A stretch of DNA of 64,000 bases from Lytechinus variegatus (lineage: Eukaryota > Echinodermata > Echinoidea > Temnopleuroida > Toxopneustidae): assembly GCF_018143015.1 (NCBI RefSeq), contig NC_054758.1, positions 6,435,001 through 6,499,000 on the forward strand. The letters are read 5' to 3'. Position numbers and translations under genes: made by a program. This document shows positions 40,276 to 53,066 of the stretch, piece after piece. The notes beneath the pieces were generated by a model. It ran no database searches. It was not told the origin of the DNA and saw only the letters and a list, made by a program, of their open reading frames with translations. Each line of letters opens with the position of its first letter. The first letter of the stretch is position 1.

Positions 40276-43200
40276 TCGGGAAAGTAGAGACGCGATGTTA
40301 CTGTGTCTCGTCTATATAGATATGATTGATGTTCATATGATATTATTTGATATGAATATTCTGCATGGTAGCATGTTTAATAGTCTGATTTACCAAATAG
40401 CATATGCTCTTGTACTTTAATTCGTTTCGTTTTCAATACTGTTGGTGATTTGATTATACTATTCTCTGTCAAACTGTTCTTTTTTTGTGCCCTCAGAACA
40501 GACACATGAGAGTCCCCATACCACTTGGAAGTCTACACATCTTGCAATCACTACAACAGTTGCTCTATCAAAATCTATCTTCCCCTGATAAATTGATAAT
40601 ATTCAGTCTTTAGTTTAGTGATATTAAAAATGTTTCTTTTTGGTAAAAAACAACAGTTTGGATTATACATATACAGGCCACTCCGACTTGTAGTCGTGGT
40701 ATCGAAACAACATTTCAGGATTTTTGTTGAACACTATATGGGTCCATGATACTAATTAGCACTTAATCGTTAAAAAATATGTTTGCTTATTCCGTTCCGA
40801 TTTTTTTCTCTCAGTTTCTATATTTGTCACCCAGACAAGTGACAGACGAATAATTTGAATCGACTCCCAAAATCTAATTTTATCACCGCTTAGTGTACGT
40901 TTTCAGCGGTATTTCGCTGCTCGCACCTAATCGCGTATTACCGGTGGATCACCGGGAGCGACGAAAACTTCTCCCATTTTTATTCTTCTATAATTCCCGC
41001 GCAAACTCCTCTCATTGTCAGCCTTGCGGAGATGCAGACGCTTTCTTAAGAGTTCCAAAGGAAGGAAAGAAGTCAGAGGAAATAAGTCAAACGAATCTCT
41101 TAAGAAAGAAAATGCTTTCTTTGAATTTGAGAGTATTAATGATGACTGGGAAGGGACCGTCAGTGAGTCAGAGGCGGTGCGATCCCCTTACTCTCCGCCA
41201 CGGCGTCCCGATGGCACCGGGAAGGATGAAGGCGGCTTTTTAGACGGTATCCGACTCCGTGCCTTATTGTATTTCATTGCATCATCTCTGCTCTTATGCT
41301 CTTCGTCTATTTGAGTATTTTTCTTCCCCAAGACGTTTCTTATGTAATGTTTACAATATCTTGATCAAAACTTGGAATAAAACATGCATTATCCACTATC
41401 TTTTAAAATTAGTCAGATTGTTTATACAAAAAAGCTTATACTGTATGTGGATGGTAAAAGCCATGTTAATGCACATGCATTTTAATTATGCTTTTATATA
41501 ATTGGTCAAAATGATTTTAGATGAGACTACTTCGATGACGTCGTGTTTCTTCGAGAAAATGTTGGGTATCAACCCTCCTCCCACGCTGGGGGCTCGTACA
41601 GTACTCGTTAACCCTTCCCTTTCCATTCAAATCACCCCCAATCCATCTAAAGTGAATGCTACAATTACCGAGAAGCAATCGATTAATCCTCGTCACCCCT
41701 TTTCTCCTTCTAAGGGGATAAAACAGATTTCAATCAAGGGAAGAGCGTTTTTAGATGTAGATAGCGACGAAAATCAGTAATCTCGAAGCCCCCTTCGACA
41801 TGACGCGAGGAATTAAATACATCTTATTTATACAGAAAATGAAGTATTACACGACCTCAGTGTTAGCTTTGCAATTTACGTCAGTCTGAGTAAGATTGAC
41901 TCAATATGGACAATCTATTGTCAATAAACTTGAAGAGACGATCAAATTCTAGATACGAAATCAATCCAAAACATGAAGGGGAACGATGTAGAAAATAAGG
42001 CAGTTATTGCGAATCGTTTAAGATCTCGGGGATACAATGAGGTGCAAGATTTTTGAAAATTCAAAATGGCCGACCTTGTTTATATCACGTGGTTACTCAG
42101 TAACTGAACTGTACGAGAGTAACCCCAATTATTAATCAATTTCCTGATCCGCTAATCCTCTATCCCTCTGATTCATACCACAATTATCATTTTATGGATA
42201 TTTCTTTTTGATCGAGTGAGGGATTTGACAGTGTAGTATATCGCGATAAATCTCGTATTGAAAAGTATACTACGTTCGATTTGGAGATTTGGTTTTAGAT
42301 TCGAAGGCTTGTCTCCTCCTCAGCGAATGTAGGCCGACTGAATGATTAACTGAGAGAAACGCCCATGAAGTGTTTTATAACTTCCCTTCTGAAGAAGACA
42401 ACATTGCCATGATTGCGCCATTGGAGTTCAATGATCTGATTCGGATTTGATCCTATATCTAACATCAGCATGTTTTGAGGGTTCATTTAAGAGAGAGATA
42501 TATATCTATTGTAACTTTTCTATTAGTGTATCTTCCATTGTTACCTCGGCTGTGATTGGCTGATCTGCCATGTTACCATGGTATTAACCATAATGTTAAA
42601 GTTGCAATAATCTGAACTCTTAATGAAACAGACACCATGTTGATGACTTTGAAATTCAGTTTTATACGATAACTGTAAAAATCATGTAAATTCATCACGA
42701 CGACAATATAAAAATGTGCGCGTTCCTGTTTATAATCCTATACGAATCGGGTGGTCACGGGTGTGTACATTGGAACTTGCTCGAACAGAAGACATATTCA
42801 TTATAGTGTTTATTGTCAGAACTGTTCAGCAAAGCTATTGTCAATGTACTTGCAAGACAAGGGAACTATTTCACGCCATCGTTATGCGATTGGTTGAAGC
42901 GAATTTAATGTATGAAATATCATTTATGAATATTAATATTTGGTCACGCAAAAGATTGGTAAAAATGCACGCAATTTTATGACTGGACAGTGTACAAATC
43001 GGGATGGATGGGGCGTCGTCACTGTAATGATTCAAATAAAGGAATATTATTTTTCTTTTTCACTGAGCATTTATATATTCACTGCTTTCGACCCCAATTA
43101 GTATTATTTCGTATTTGTATTTTGTATTTGTTTTTAATGCAAGAACTAAACAAGGCGAACTGACATCCAGTTTCCATGTTCATTATTTGCATTATTACAT

Positions 43201-44189
43201 TACCTGATTAGAATGTGATTATTAAAGTAAGATTCAATATTTCTGCCATCACTTGTATTTCTATTCTGTATTCTGGTGCTACGTATATATTCATCTACAC
43301 GTGCCTTTCCATGGTGCATAATGCTATTCAAGAAACAATAATTTGTTTGATTTGTTTTGAGTGGTTGAAGAAGGCCTATAGGCTTACTCCCTTATTCCAT
43401 AATTATGCCATTATTTCTTTTTATAATATACAATTTTACTAAAAGATTTTTTGTAGGTAGCGTATTCCTCTTAGCACTAGAACATGTAGAAAGTGAACTC
43501 TACGCGCGCTGGATCCTTTTGAATTTTATCAGAATAAGAATTGTTTTCAAATATCCTATGTCATTTCAACAGGACGATATTTAATTTCTCAGTTTAATAA
43601 AACGATTTCTTCTTCCCAGATACCATAAGATATTAATAAAGCCGTCCAGTTTATACGCCATTTTAATTTTCGGAGTGAAGAGGGCAATGTATTGACTATT
43701 GCGTATTCAAAAATAATTGCATGGAGACATTATTCAAACTCTCCGTGATAATGTGTATTTATAATTTGCAATGTCAGTCATAATGAATGATTTATTGTTG
43801 ATGTACGTGTATTCATTTGTCTATTTTGTACAGTGAGTTTAAAAGTATATATGTCGGCATTTGATGGTAATAAAATCTCGCAAGGTTCTTTTTATTAGTA
43901 TTTGTAAATAATTTACAAACATTGTATCTGTATTTTGTACAAAGAATACAAATAATTAAGGATCATACTTATGCTTTCTTCTCTAGAAAGGAAAATGTGT
44001 ATTTATTTCGTATGTCATTGTAAGTTGGTCTTGAATTATATTATGATTAAAATGCCTGTTTGAGATATACAATTTCTTTGGAATTCTGTCTTTCTATCTG
44101 TCAATCAATGTAGAGAGGGGTGGAGGATGAAGAGAAGAAGGGGTGATAAAGAGTGTGTGTGAGAGAAAAAAGGAGGGGAAAGGAGGAAG
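40276..44189. other. Downstream region, no gene recognised
   Basis: AT-rich. Open frames at 40893-41243, 41015-41314, 41502-41780 and 42716-42982 on the + strand show no known domain, overlap one another or are very short, and lack splice or promoter context. I take them as chance. Part of this stretch could be distal 3'UTR of MyoD. Confidence 0.5.
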
Positions 44190-44395
44190 CCAATTCGTCT
44201 ACTACCGACTCGCCCACTCACCACATCGTCTACTTTTACTTTAATGCCATTCCGTCCATCGACATTTCATCTAACTACCATTCGGTCCAATCATCACTTC
44301 GTCTAATCCCCATTTCGTTTATATGACCATGTCGATAGTGGACGAACTGATGGTAGACCAAATGATAGTAGACGAGTTGGCATTAGACGAATTGG
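44190..44395. mobile_element. Foldback element built of 15-bp subrepeats (TU-like), second copy
   Basis: Begins CCAATTCGTCT and ends AGACGAATTGG. The arms are runs of 15-bp variants (for example GTGGACGAACTGATG, GTAGACCAAATGATA, GTAGACGAGTTGGCA). It is the same family as 6761-7104 but shorter. Followed directly by a nine-G run and a GA microsatellite. Confidence 0.75.
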
Positions 44396-45705
44396 AAATA
44401 CACGGGGGGGGGACAGAGATAGATAGAGAGAGAGAGAGAGAAAGTGACAGGGAAAATAGTATTATAGCGAATGATAATTAGAGAAAAGGTTGGTGATTAT
44501 GCATGCCTAAATAGTATGGGATACGGTGCCAGCCACATGCATGGCGATCCTAGTATCATTGACGATATTTTTGTTCTGATGGAAAAACAAAACAAAAATA
44601 GATTGATAACTGACTAGGTAAAAAATGGATAGAATCTCCGAACGTTCAAAAAGATATTTTATGACTTAATGGCAAAAGGACTGTAGAGACATGGCTGGAA
44701 AGCTCGTTATGAAATCTGATGGCGGCAACCCGGTAGGATTATCCGAGCACTAAATCCGCGATGTCCCTCCCGCTAAGCCTGTCATACATCATACTCATTC
44801 CCCATTGATAGCTGATCAGCTGAAGATACCGACTACAAGTATATGTATAGGAAGGAAATATGGTAGCGGGAAAGAGAAAAATAATACACTTTGCCAAAAA
44901 GGAAAATCCCCCGTGATAGAAACAACAACAATCGAAGTTGGGAGATATTGTAATTTCATTTTGGTTATGAAGCGTGTAATTCTGACAGGTCACAATGTTC
45001 TGAGTTCTTGAATATACTAGGAGAAATATGAGGTATTTTTCATGCATATTTTCATTTTGATCATAGAATATTATTTCGAAAACATAAACACTTCTATAAA
45101 CTAAATCATTGTAGTAACATTATCTGAAAAGTAACCCCCCCAAAAAAAATCAATAATCTAAAAATATTGGAAGTACGTCTGAAATGAAAAAGTAAATCCT
45201 TAAGATTTTCAGCTCCATGAAATAAAACTTGAGAAGGGGACTTTCTTTTTTATATTCAAGTTTACTCGCTCTCTTGCTTTATACCCGATTTACTGAGTTA
45301 GTTACGATTCTATATTAAAAATAATGTGATTTAATCATATCTCACGTCAACAGTGACATGACATGAAAAGACTACACGTCGGAAATACGATAACAGTTAA
45401 CAGAATGATTGCAAAGACGAGGGGTCTATCTGTTCGATGATGATCCCCTATTCGATTATTATCCATTTTGTTTGATGAATTATTCAGAATATTTATAATG
45501 TATTTGGGGAAAAAATACTCTTCGAAACTTTTTAAGTACATTGGTTAAATGAGCAAGCATAAAACAAAGCAATTAGTAAAAATTGGGGATTACAAAATGA
45601 AGATGTAGTGATTTTCGTTTGAACAGAAGCACAGGCATATATACGCATGGGGGGGGGCTTAGGGCCCCCGAAATTTTGAAAACCAAGGGAAGAAGGGAGA
45701 AAAGG
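44396..45705. other. Intergenic, no gene seen
   Basis: A G-run and (GA)n at 44404-44441, otherwise unique AT-rich DNA. Overlapping plus- and minus-strand frames at 44739-45047 have no recognisable content. Confidence 0.5.
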
Positions 45706-45930
45706 TACACTGTAAAAAATTTTGGTTAAATTTTTTACCATCACGAGGGAATTATGTGTCCAACCAATTTTGGGCAATATTTTACCCTATGCGGGGAGCA
45801 TATTGTCCAGTAAGGTTAAAGAATAAACAGCAATTACTTTAGAATGGGCAACATTTTCATCACACCGAATGAATAAAAATGCCCCATCACCCCCATGGAG
45901 CATTCTTACCCAGTATATTTTATAGTGTAA
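45706..45930 (+). mobile_element. CACTGTAAAA MITE, copy B (both ends present)
   Basis: The left end is TACACTGTAAAA and the right end TTTTATAGTGTA, an imperfect 12-bp terminal inverted repeat with TA at both outer ends. The whole 225 bp aligns, inverted, with 14762-14977. The size, lack of coding and TA flanks fit a non-autonomous DNA transposon (Tc1/mariner-like or another TA- or 2-bp-targeting group). Confidence 0.82.
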
Positions 45931-46239
45931 GAAAAGAAAAGGAAAAATGTAAAAGAATGTCACCAAACTTTTGTTTTTTTTTAAATAAAAAAGGGCTCGC
46001 TTAGGTCTCTCGCGACGTTTTAGAGTCTTCATGGTCTTGTGTCATCTCAAAAATGCAACTTTCGATATTGCGTATGAATAATAGCAAGGACAGGTATACG
46101 TTTGATCATCTTAAAATGATCGAGGTCAAGCAATGCTTTACGATCCCCGGGGAAACCGCTCCCATTTTGTATGGCAAATTGAGACATCTTGTCTGGGCTA
46201 GGATCGGAAACATTTAATAACAAATCTGTATCCTTCCCA

Positions 46240-46930
46240 GTCAAAAGTGATGGAAGATGATGAATGGTGAGGTAGAAAGATGGCGAGGAGGGGAGGGGAT
46301 GAGAACAGGAAGAAGGATGGAGGGGGTATAGAGGGAGGAGGAGGAGAAGGGGTATTGGGACGAGGAATGGGGGATGGATAGGAGGAGAAGGAGGGGCGAG
46401 GAATCGAGGGAGGAGGAAGTGGAGGAGGAGGAGAAAGAGGAGGATGGATTATATGAAGATGTGAAATGGAGGGGTAGAGGGGAATGAGGGGTAGGATTAA
46501 TGATGAGGAATTGATGTTAGTAGGCGGGGAGCATTGGAGGATAACATGATGAGGAATGGAGGGCGGGGGCGCAGAGGAGGAGACGAGGTAAAAGGAATAT
46601 TGAAGGGTAGAAACGAATGAGAGGCGCAGTAGAGAAATATTAGGAATGAAGGTAAAAATGCAGGAGAGGAGGGGAAGAGATAGGAGTAGCAAGAGAGGGG
46701 GGGGGGGGGCAATGATTAATGCCAGAGTAAAGAGTGGAGGAGACAAGAGTGAATTGATAGGGAATGGGAGAAAGGTTATGAATTGGGGGGGGGGCGGTTT
46801 GGAAAAATTGAGGCAATAAAGGGACGGGTGAGCTGATAAGTAGTAGAAAATAAAGGTGGAGGAGAGGAGAGTGAATGGAGGGGGAATGTGATGAATAGAG
46901 AACTAGGTGGAGGTTGGTGAACGATTCTAT
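46240..46930. repeat. Purine-rich (GGA/GAG/GAA) tract, about 0.7 kb
   Basis: The + strand is overwhelmingly G and A with regular T interruptions (GATGG, GAATG). It includes a 13-G run at about 46697 and a 10-G run at about 46785. The minus-strand frames rich in Pro, Ser and Leu are artefacts of this composition. Confidence 0.9.
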
Positions 46931-49610
46931 GGAAGAAGGCAACACCAAGCTACAGAATTGTGTAATGGAAAAGTATGGGTGTGTTAAAATTTTTGGCATT
47001 TGTATTTTAGACATTCGGAAATCCCAAGTCATTTATTTTATATGACTAGCCTCCATCCATATCTCTCCCTCTCTTTCTTTCTCTCTCTCTTAAGGCAAAA
47101 AAATGTTTATTTTTCCTGATCATGGTGGATAACCTGTTTTCCTGATGAGTAAATGGGGAGGGGAATTTTCCTCTTTTTAATGTTTATTGTATTGAGTTGT
47201 ACTTTAAGGTGCTTTTGTTGTTGCTACTGATTTTATTTCCATTACGAATGCCAATCATATTGTTGTTTATTACTGCTCCTTACACATCATATCAAGATCT
47301 CAAATAGAGCTTCATCCTTGGCGAATGATCAATGACACAATACATAATTCAGACAGGCTACCCCCCCCCCAAAGGGAACTATAGTTATTGTGCTCTACCT
47401 AAAGATTAACTCAAATCCTTCCCTTCCTCACATACCCCAAAAACAAATCTGTTTCATTGTAGAAGAGGCCGTCGAGTGCGGAGACACACTGGCTAGACCC
47501 CTGCACCATCATTGGCTCACGAAACGTCGTTCTGGCCTGGTCGAGATCAGGCTGGGAGTTGGTTTATTGCACCTTTGAGGGAGTTGTTTACCACTCACTT
47601 TGCACTCTTTTTCAATGAACTTTCGAAAACTGACTTTTGAGGGTCAACGCGATTTTTGAAATATGCGACGAGGAAATGCAGTTTCCGAATTCCAGTTGAA
47701 ATCAAACACGTTAGTGGTATGGATAATTTGGGGGAAGATTCACTTGAGCGTGGTGAAAGAGCGCCTCCTACGTCGACTTGTTGCACGATTCGGTGGTACA
47801 TCTTTTTTTCGCCTCTTTGTCATCTTTTTTACAGTGACAGTGGCCCATCGTCCCCCAGTTGTACAAAATCCATTTCAGTTGTATAAAATATATTTTATAT
47901 ATATTTAGAAGCAATCATATTGTTTTTTTAAATTGTCAGCTGACCTCCCAACTTAAAACCATTCATTGGCTCCTGATTTACATTTATTTCTTCTTTTTCT
48001 GTTTGTATACATTGCTGTTTGCTTGGGGTTTAGGCGCGTATCATCTGAATCTGAATATATACGCCAAAAATAATTGATTAGTCTTATTTTGTGGTTATAA
48101 AATGATAAGGGCTACAATTACATGGATTTGTCGGTGCTGCTGTCAATGCAATTTGTGGGATTCGCTGCCTTTTTATTCATCTCGTAATCAATTTTTGAAA
48201 AAAAAACTAATTTTCTTCCTACGATCTAAAATCCTTGATAAACGGGCATATTTCTCGAGCTAACTAGCTGTTTGCAGACAGTGTATGTAATATGTTTGTT
48301 TAAGATTTAGCTATACTTCTCTTGCTTATGTGTTTTCTTTGGGTGATTAAAAAAAAATATACATGTAGATTGGATGCGAATCCTTTGTACCCCGCCTGGA
48401 TCCACCACTAACATGCGTTAATCAATGCATAAAAATATGAAGAATCATGGAAGAAGTAAAAAGAGAAAGGAAGAAGCATCGATAATATTTACCACTAGAT
48501 GGCGCTCTTTGAGTTCATTTTTGATCGCTTTTGTCCACGCAGTTTCGAAACAGCATAACCTGCTACCACGGTCAAGGAAGAGCGATCTGTCTCATTCACA
48601 CACTTGACGTATTTTGTTCATTTTTTTTCTTTCCATATCTAATGCAATATAAAAGGAAAAATATGACTATGCAAGTGATATTCTCCCTTCGGATCAGAAG
48701 CGTAATTATAAGACAAACTAAGCAAAATTAGTATTAATTTCATAACTCAAGTTTAATTTCGGAATGGATTTGAACATGGTATTTTTATACTTATATTACA
48801 TTTCCTTTTCCGTTCTTTCTACCCCATCCCCCTTTTTGTCGTGGATATTGTTTTGGGGTGCGAGAGCCTCGAAGCTCTCTTTTATATGCCAACGCAATAT
48901 CTCTTTTTATTTTATCCAATACATAATTGGGCCTTCAGTCTCTCTGGGTTGGACGGAAATAAATCTTGTATAACTTCCAACCTTTCCAAATTATGTATCA
49001 TATTCTCACCTATTAAATAATGCGATACATCATGGTGGAATTTCCATTTAGCTTGAAGGAGGAACATAATTTATTTTAATAGGTTATGACAGATAGCACC
49101 AGTTGCCTCTGTCAAAAATAAAACCTTTCCTCCTTGTCCTAATTATGAAACAGAGTGACGTCGTAACGTTGTTCCTAAAAAAATTTGGTTTTTGTCATGA
49201 AGCAATTATGCGAAAAGTCGATTATTAAATTTATCCCTCCCCAAATCTTTCAAACTGCATTCCTGTACAAGCGTTACAAAAAAGTATAAACTCGTCATTC
49301 CTCACACGAATCAAAGTAAGAACATCACTTTGTGTCTTGTCATTATCTTAGATGTAAGAAAAATAGTAAACTAGTGCCGATGGCATTACGAACTTTGAAG
49401 AAATTAATGATGATGGAATGTTATTTCATTTGTCATTATTAATTGCTGGCGTTCATTCATTAAAATAAACCTTTATTTTCTTCCATTTTGACAAAATATC
49501 ATTGTTCAATATAAATGATACAAAATCATTTGTCATGAACCTCCCGTATTTAGAGCATAAGGCGTAATTTCCTAAAAGCAAACGCTTGTCTACATATGTG
49601 ATGGATTTGC
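46931..49610. other. Intergenic, no gene recognised
   Basis: A CT-rich patch at 47061-47092, a 10-C run at 47361-47370 and a CCTGGATCCACC motif near 48395 that resembles the ends of the 52813-53066 element. Short frames only. Confidence 0.5.
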
Positions 49611-49745
49611 GTAGCAGTGGTAGCTGTAGTAGCACTAATAGTAGTAGAAGTAGTTGTAGAAGTAGTAATAGTAGTAGTAAAGTAGTAGTAGGACCTAGTA
49701 GTAGTAGTAGTATTAGAAGTAGTAGTAGTAGTAGTAGTGGTAGTT
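49611..49745. repeat. Interrupted (TAG)n array
   Basis: GTA/TAG units with GAA, GGT and GCA interruptions. The poly-Ser and poly-Leu frames across it are artefacts. A 15-C run follows at 49946-49960. Confidence 0.93.
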
Positions 49746-50765
49746 TCAGAAGTATCAGTGTTAAAAGATGCAGTATGGTAGTCGTCGTCGCCGTCGTTGT
49801 TGTCGTCATCACCGTATTTTATCTTCGCTCCTCTTTCAACACCCGCTTGTCTAACACATTTTTCTTCTTCTTATTTTGTGTATTTCTTACTTCTTCCAAC
49901 TCGCAACCCTTTTCACCCTCCCCTAGCTAAATTCCCCAATACATACCCCCCCCCCCCCCCGCAAAACCATGATTTTTGCGAAATCATTCAATTGGCGGCA
50001 GAAAAAAACAACATAAAGTGCGTTACTGCGTTGTTGACTGCGGTGGCAGGAGATAAACCAATAAATGCGCGCGTGCTTGTGTGTTGCTGACCCTATTAGA
50101 TTCCTCACAAGGCAAGTTGAGTTGACAGATGATTAATGTTTAGAAATGAAGTCAAGGTTTGCAGAACAATGCATCATCATAAAACACAAAGGATATTTCC
50201 CCTTATTATATTTAATTATCTTTGAGTTTGGGCAAAACTGGTAAAAAAAGGGAAGATAACTGACGTATATGGAATGAGGTTTCATCCCTATCACTAAAAA
50301 GCGATGACGTAATTTTCTTACTGTATTCTATGATGAATTATCTGGGTATTAGTTAAGATTGTGATGAAGATAATGGAACGAATTGGACATGACTATGAAT
50401 GAGATTTTGTCAAATTTCTCTTTCCTCAAACAGTATAGTCATTGTCACACTTTTTTCAATAGAAAACAATCAAATGGAAGGTTTGAAACAAATTGAAAAC
50501 AAAATGAGGGAAAATTTTCAATATTTTCCCCATTTCTGTGATGTCAGTTGCAATGAACTTTCTCATACAAATAGATGTAGTGTATGGAATTGAATATAGA
50601 GTTTATCATGTTTATGGTAGTTTATGAAATAATAATGTATCATTTCATTGTATTCTTATAAAATCAAACATTACAAAGGCCTATATTATAAACAAATCAC
50701 ATGCAATCATGTTATTTTCCCAACATTCTCTACTAAATCCAAAGAATATTTTGTTTACGTAAAGC

Positions 50766-50857
50766 AGTCTAGGGACGAAAAGAGGCCCCTGGGGAACCAC
50801 AATATATGGCAACAAATGTGGTTCATGTTTCGATGCTGCTAACATGCACGTCATTTA
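50766..50857 (+). repeat. 92-bp dispersed repeat, copy 1
   Basis: Begins AGTCTAGGGA and ends CACGTCATTTA. It aligns without gaps with 51549-51640, with about seven differences in 92 positions. No terminal inverted repeats, pol III boxes or coding sequence seen; class unknown. Confidence 0.9.
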
Positions 50858-51058
50858 CTGGGGGAGGCGAGTCGATTATTCAGGGACGTCCAGGGGTGTA
50901 TCCTCCTCCTTTAGTCCTCTTTTACACCAAACCCAAACATATTTGACATGGACGATTTCACAAGGCTCACTTGGATAATCTCTGGTTATGATGTCAGGAT
51001 ATCGTATCATTTGTTTGGACGAGCATTATTAAGAAATTGAATTGTGAATAACTAAAAA

Positions 51059-51235
51059 GTTCGTTCGTTCATGAATTAATCAATTAATTAATTTAATAAT
51101 TCATTCATTCATTCGCTCGTTCGTTCGTTCGTTCATTCATTCATTCATTCATTCACTCACTCATTAATTCATTCATTCATTCATCTCTTCACTCATTCAT
51201 TCATTCATCCATTCATTCATTCATCCATAATCCCA
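51059..51235. repeat. (TTCA/TTCG)n tetranucleotide array
   Basis: TTCG and TTCA units alternate in blocks, with TTAA-rich and CTCA interruptions. It lies between the two 92-bp repeats. Confidence 0.92.
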
Positions 51236-51548
51236 TTCACTTCTTTCAGTAAATCATCATTCTCATTGATTGATTGACTATTTACATAATTTATTAATTC
51301 CTACATTCATTAGCATTCATTAATCTCCCTTGCCCCACAGGGTACTCTTGAGAAAGGAGATTAAAAAAATGTCTAGCTTCAAGTAGAAATCAATTAAATA
51401 AATAAAAAAGTGAACTATCTCTATACACAACAGCATTAAATTCATTATTTTTTCTGTTCGTAACATTATTTCAACAGTTATCACTTGTTAATCATAAACC
51501 ATCAAAACTCTATTAATATCCAAACGATATATCTTGTTTAAGTTATTA

Positions 51549-51640
51549 AGTCTAGGGACCATAAGAGGTCCCCGGGGAACCACAATATATGACAACAAAT
51601 GTGGTGCATGTTTCGATGCTGCCAACATGCACGTCATTTA
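51549..51640 (+). repeat. 92-bp dispersed repeat, copy 2
   Basis: Direct-orientation partner of 50766-50857, 783 bp downstream. The copy carries an uninterrupted CCCCGGGG where copy 1 has CCCCTGGGG. The flanks of this copy also share ATCAAAACTCT on both sides (near 51500 and 51655), hinting at a local duplication. Confidence 0.9.
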
Positions 51641-52812
51641 GAATATTATAAATCATCAAAACTCTTTACTCAAACTCTATTCGAATGTAGCTCTTGATTG
51701 ACATTTCTTTCCTACAGTTGGGATGTAGTGATAGAACAATAGCGATGGAACTAGTGATTATTCAAAAGCGTAGCTTTCCCAGATATTTTCAAAGAAGACG
51801 AAAAGAGTATATCTGAAGGATGATACAGCAAATCGCGTGACAATAGCAAAGTACACTCACCCCTTCTACCACTATCCCCCTTCGATACTATAACAGTTGC
51901 CGTTTTTGTCAGGTAAAATAATGCTCGGAGTTCTCCCCTTGTTTTTTCCTCTTTAAAAAAAGAGAGCATTTTCTCTCTTTTTAGGGGAGGCTTTGGGTTT
52001 TTACCGAGTCATTGTTCAGTTCTCTGATTTCTGGAGAGAGGTAGCTAAATGGTTGTGGCAGGGAGAGGTGTTCGGATGTCTCCGCTCATTACGGGGTACT
52101 GTTATGCCGAGGGTGGATGCAAACGTGAAGGTCTATGAGTGGGACAATAATGATCGATTTCCTGCGCGAGCGCGTCGCACGTCTTTTGGCAGTCGGTGAA
52201 AATTGAAAGTGACAGTTGCTCTCGCTCGCACAGCTAAAAACTGTATGCCGCCCTCTTGCGTTGACCATAACGTTGGCGCCAATAGGTATTATGCAAAAGT
52301 GTTTGGGGGCACAGCAACTGGCTTCAGTTTAGATCAATTAGCTGATAATGATCGCATTTTACCAGGTTGCTACTAATTGGCCAATGTTTGGAAATGTTAG
52401 CAGCACAGACAATCGAAAGCGACAATCCACCTGCATGTGCATGATGCAACAACATTTTTCGTGACATTCATCACCTTTACTAAAGGTCGAACATTGATAG
52501 AAGAGCTTGTCGAACTCATTACATGCATCTCGATTTCGAAATTTAATATCAAACAATAATAAAATTAGAAGTTTTCACTTCCTTTTTTAAATTAACAAGC
52601 CCTTTTCAAGGTTTGTAGTTTGATCCCCGGGTTACGTATTAAGCAACGGTTAATAAAAGGTATAATAGTCATAACCGAATGGATATTTCTATTACCTGTA
52701 ATTCTTTGTTAACATATTTTTTTTCCCTCCTCCATCGTTTTATATCCTCTTTCTTCTTTTTGCTACATCACCCTTTCTTTTCTCCCCCTTTTCACATTCT
52801 TACTGTTGCCAT
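51641..52812. other. Intergenic, no gene recognised
   Basis: Unique sequence, somewhat GC-richer at 52080-52290 with CpG-containing words (GCGCGAGCGCGTCGC). No open frame with recognisable content. Confidence 0.5.
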
Positions 52813-53066
52813 CGGGGGCGGATCCAGGATTTTCTAAGGGGAGGGGGACACATTTTTTCCGATGAAAAAAAAATGACAAGCCCCCCCCGCCCCCAAAAAT
52901 TAAAAAAGTTTCAACCAAAAAATAAGGGGATTTTTGTACACGAAATAAAATTGACCAGGAAAAAAAATGGTCTTCACTTTCGAAAGGGGAAGGGGGCACA
53001 CTTCTGTTTTAACAGCCTTTTTACATTACAAAGTTTAATTGTGCCTCCCCCTCCCTGGATCCATTG
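52813..53066. mobile_element. Short element with GGATCCAGG...CCTGGATCC ends
   Basis: The left end, CGGGGGCGGATCCAGG then a GAGGGGG tract and ACACA, is mirrored at the right by TGTGCC, CCCCCTCCCTGGATCC. The inverted termini are about 30 bp and imperfect. The middle is A- and G-run-rich without coding capacity. MITE-like; no superfamily assigned. Confidence 0.6.

Noticed and set aside
40893-41780. Three short + strand frames downstream of MyoD
   Set aside because: No known domain and mutually overlapping; more likely 3'UTR or intergenic sequence than a new gene.
46198-47032. Long Pro/Ser/Leu-rich minus-strand frames (up to 182 codons)
   Set aside because: Direct result of the purine-rich tract; overlapping frames are open together, as expected from composition rather than coding.
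47859-48077. Frame with TIHWLLIYI, faintly like the LHWLP motif of LINE reverse transcriptases
   Set aside because: Only a few residues match, with low-complexity Phe/Tyr sequence around it.
50766-51640. Direct repeats as the terminal repeats of an LTR-type element
   Set aside because: The repeats are only 92 bp, the interval is mostly microsatellite and shows no retroelement coding sequence, and no target duplication was seen.
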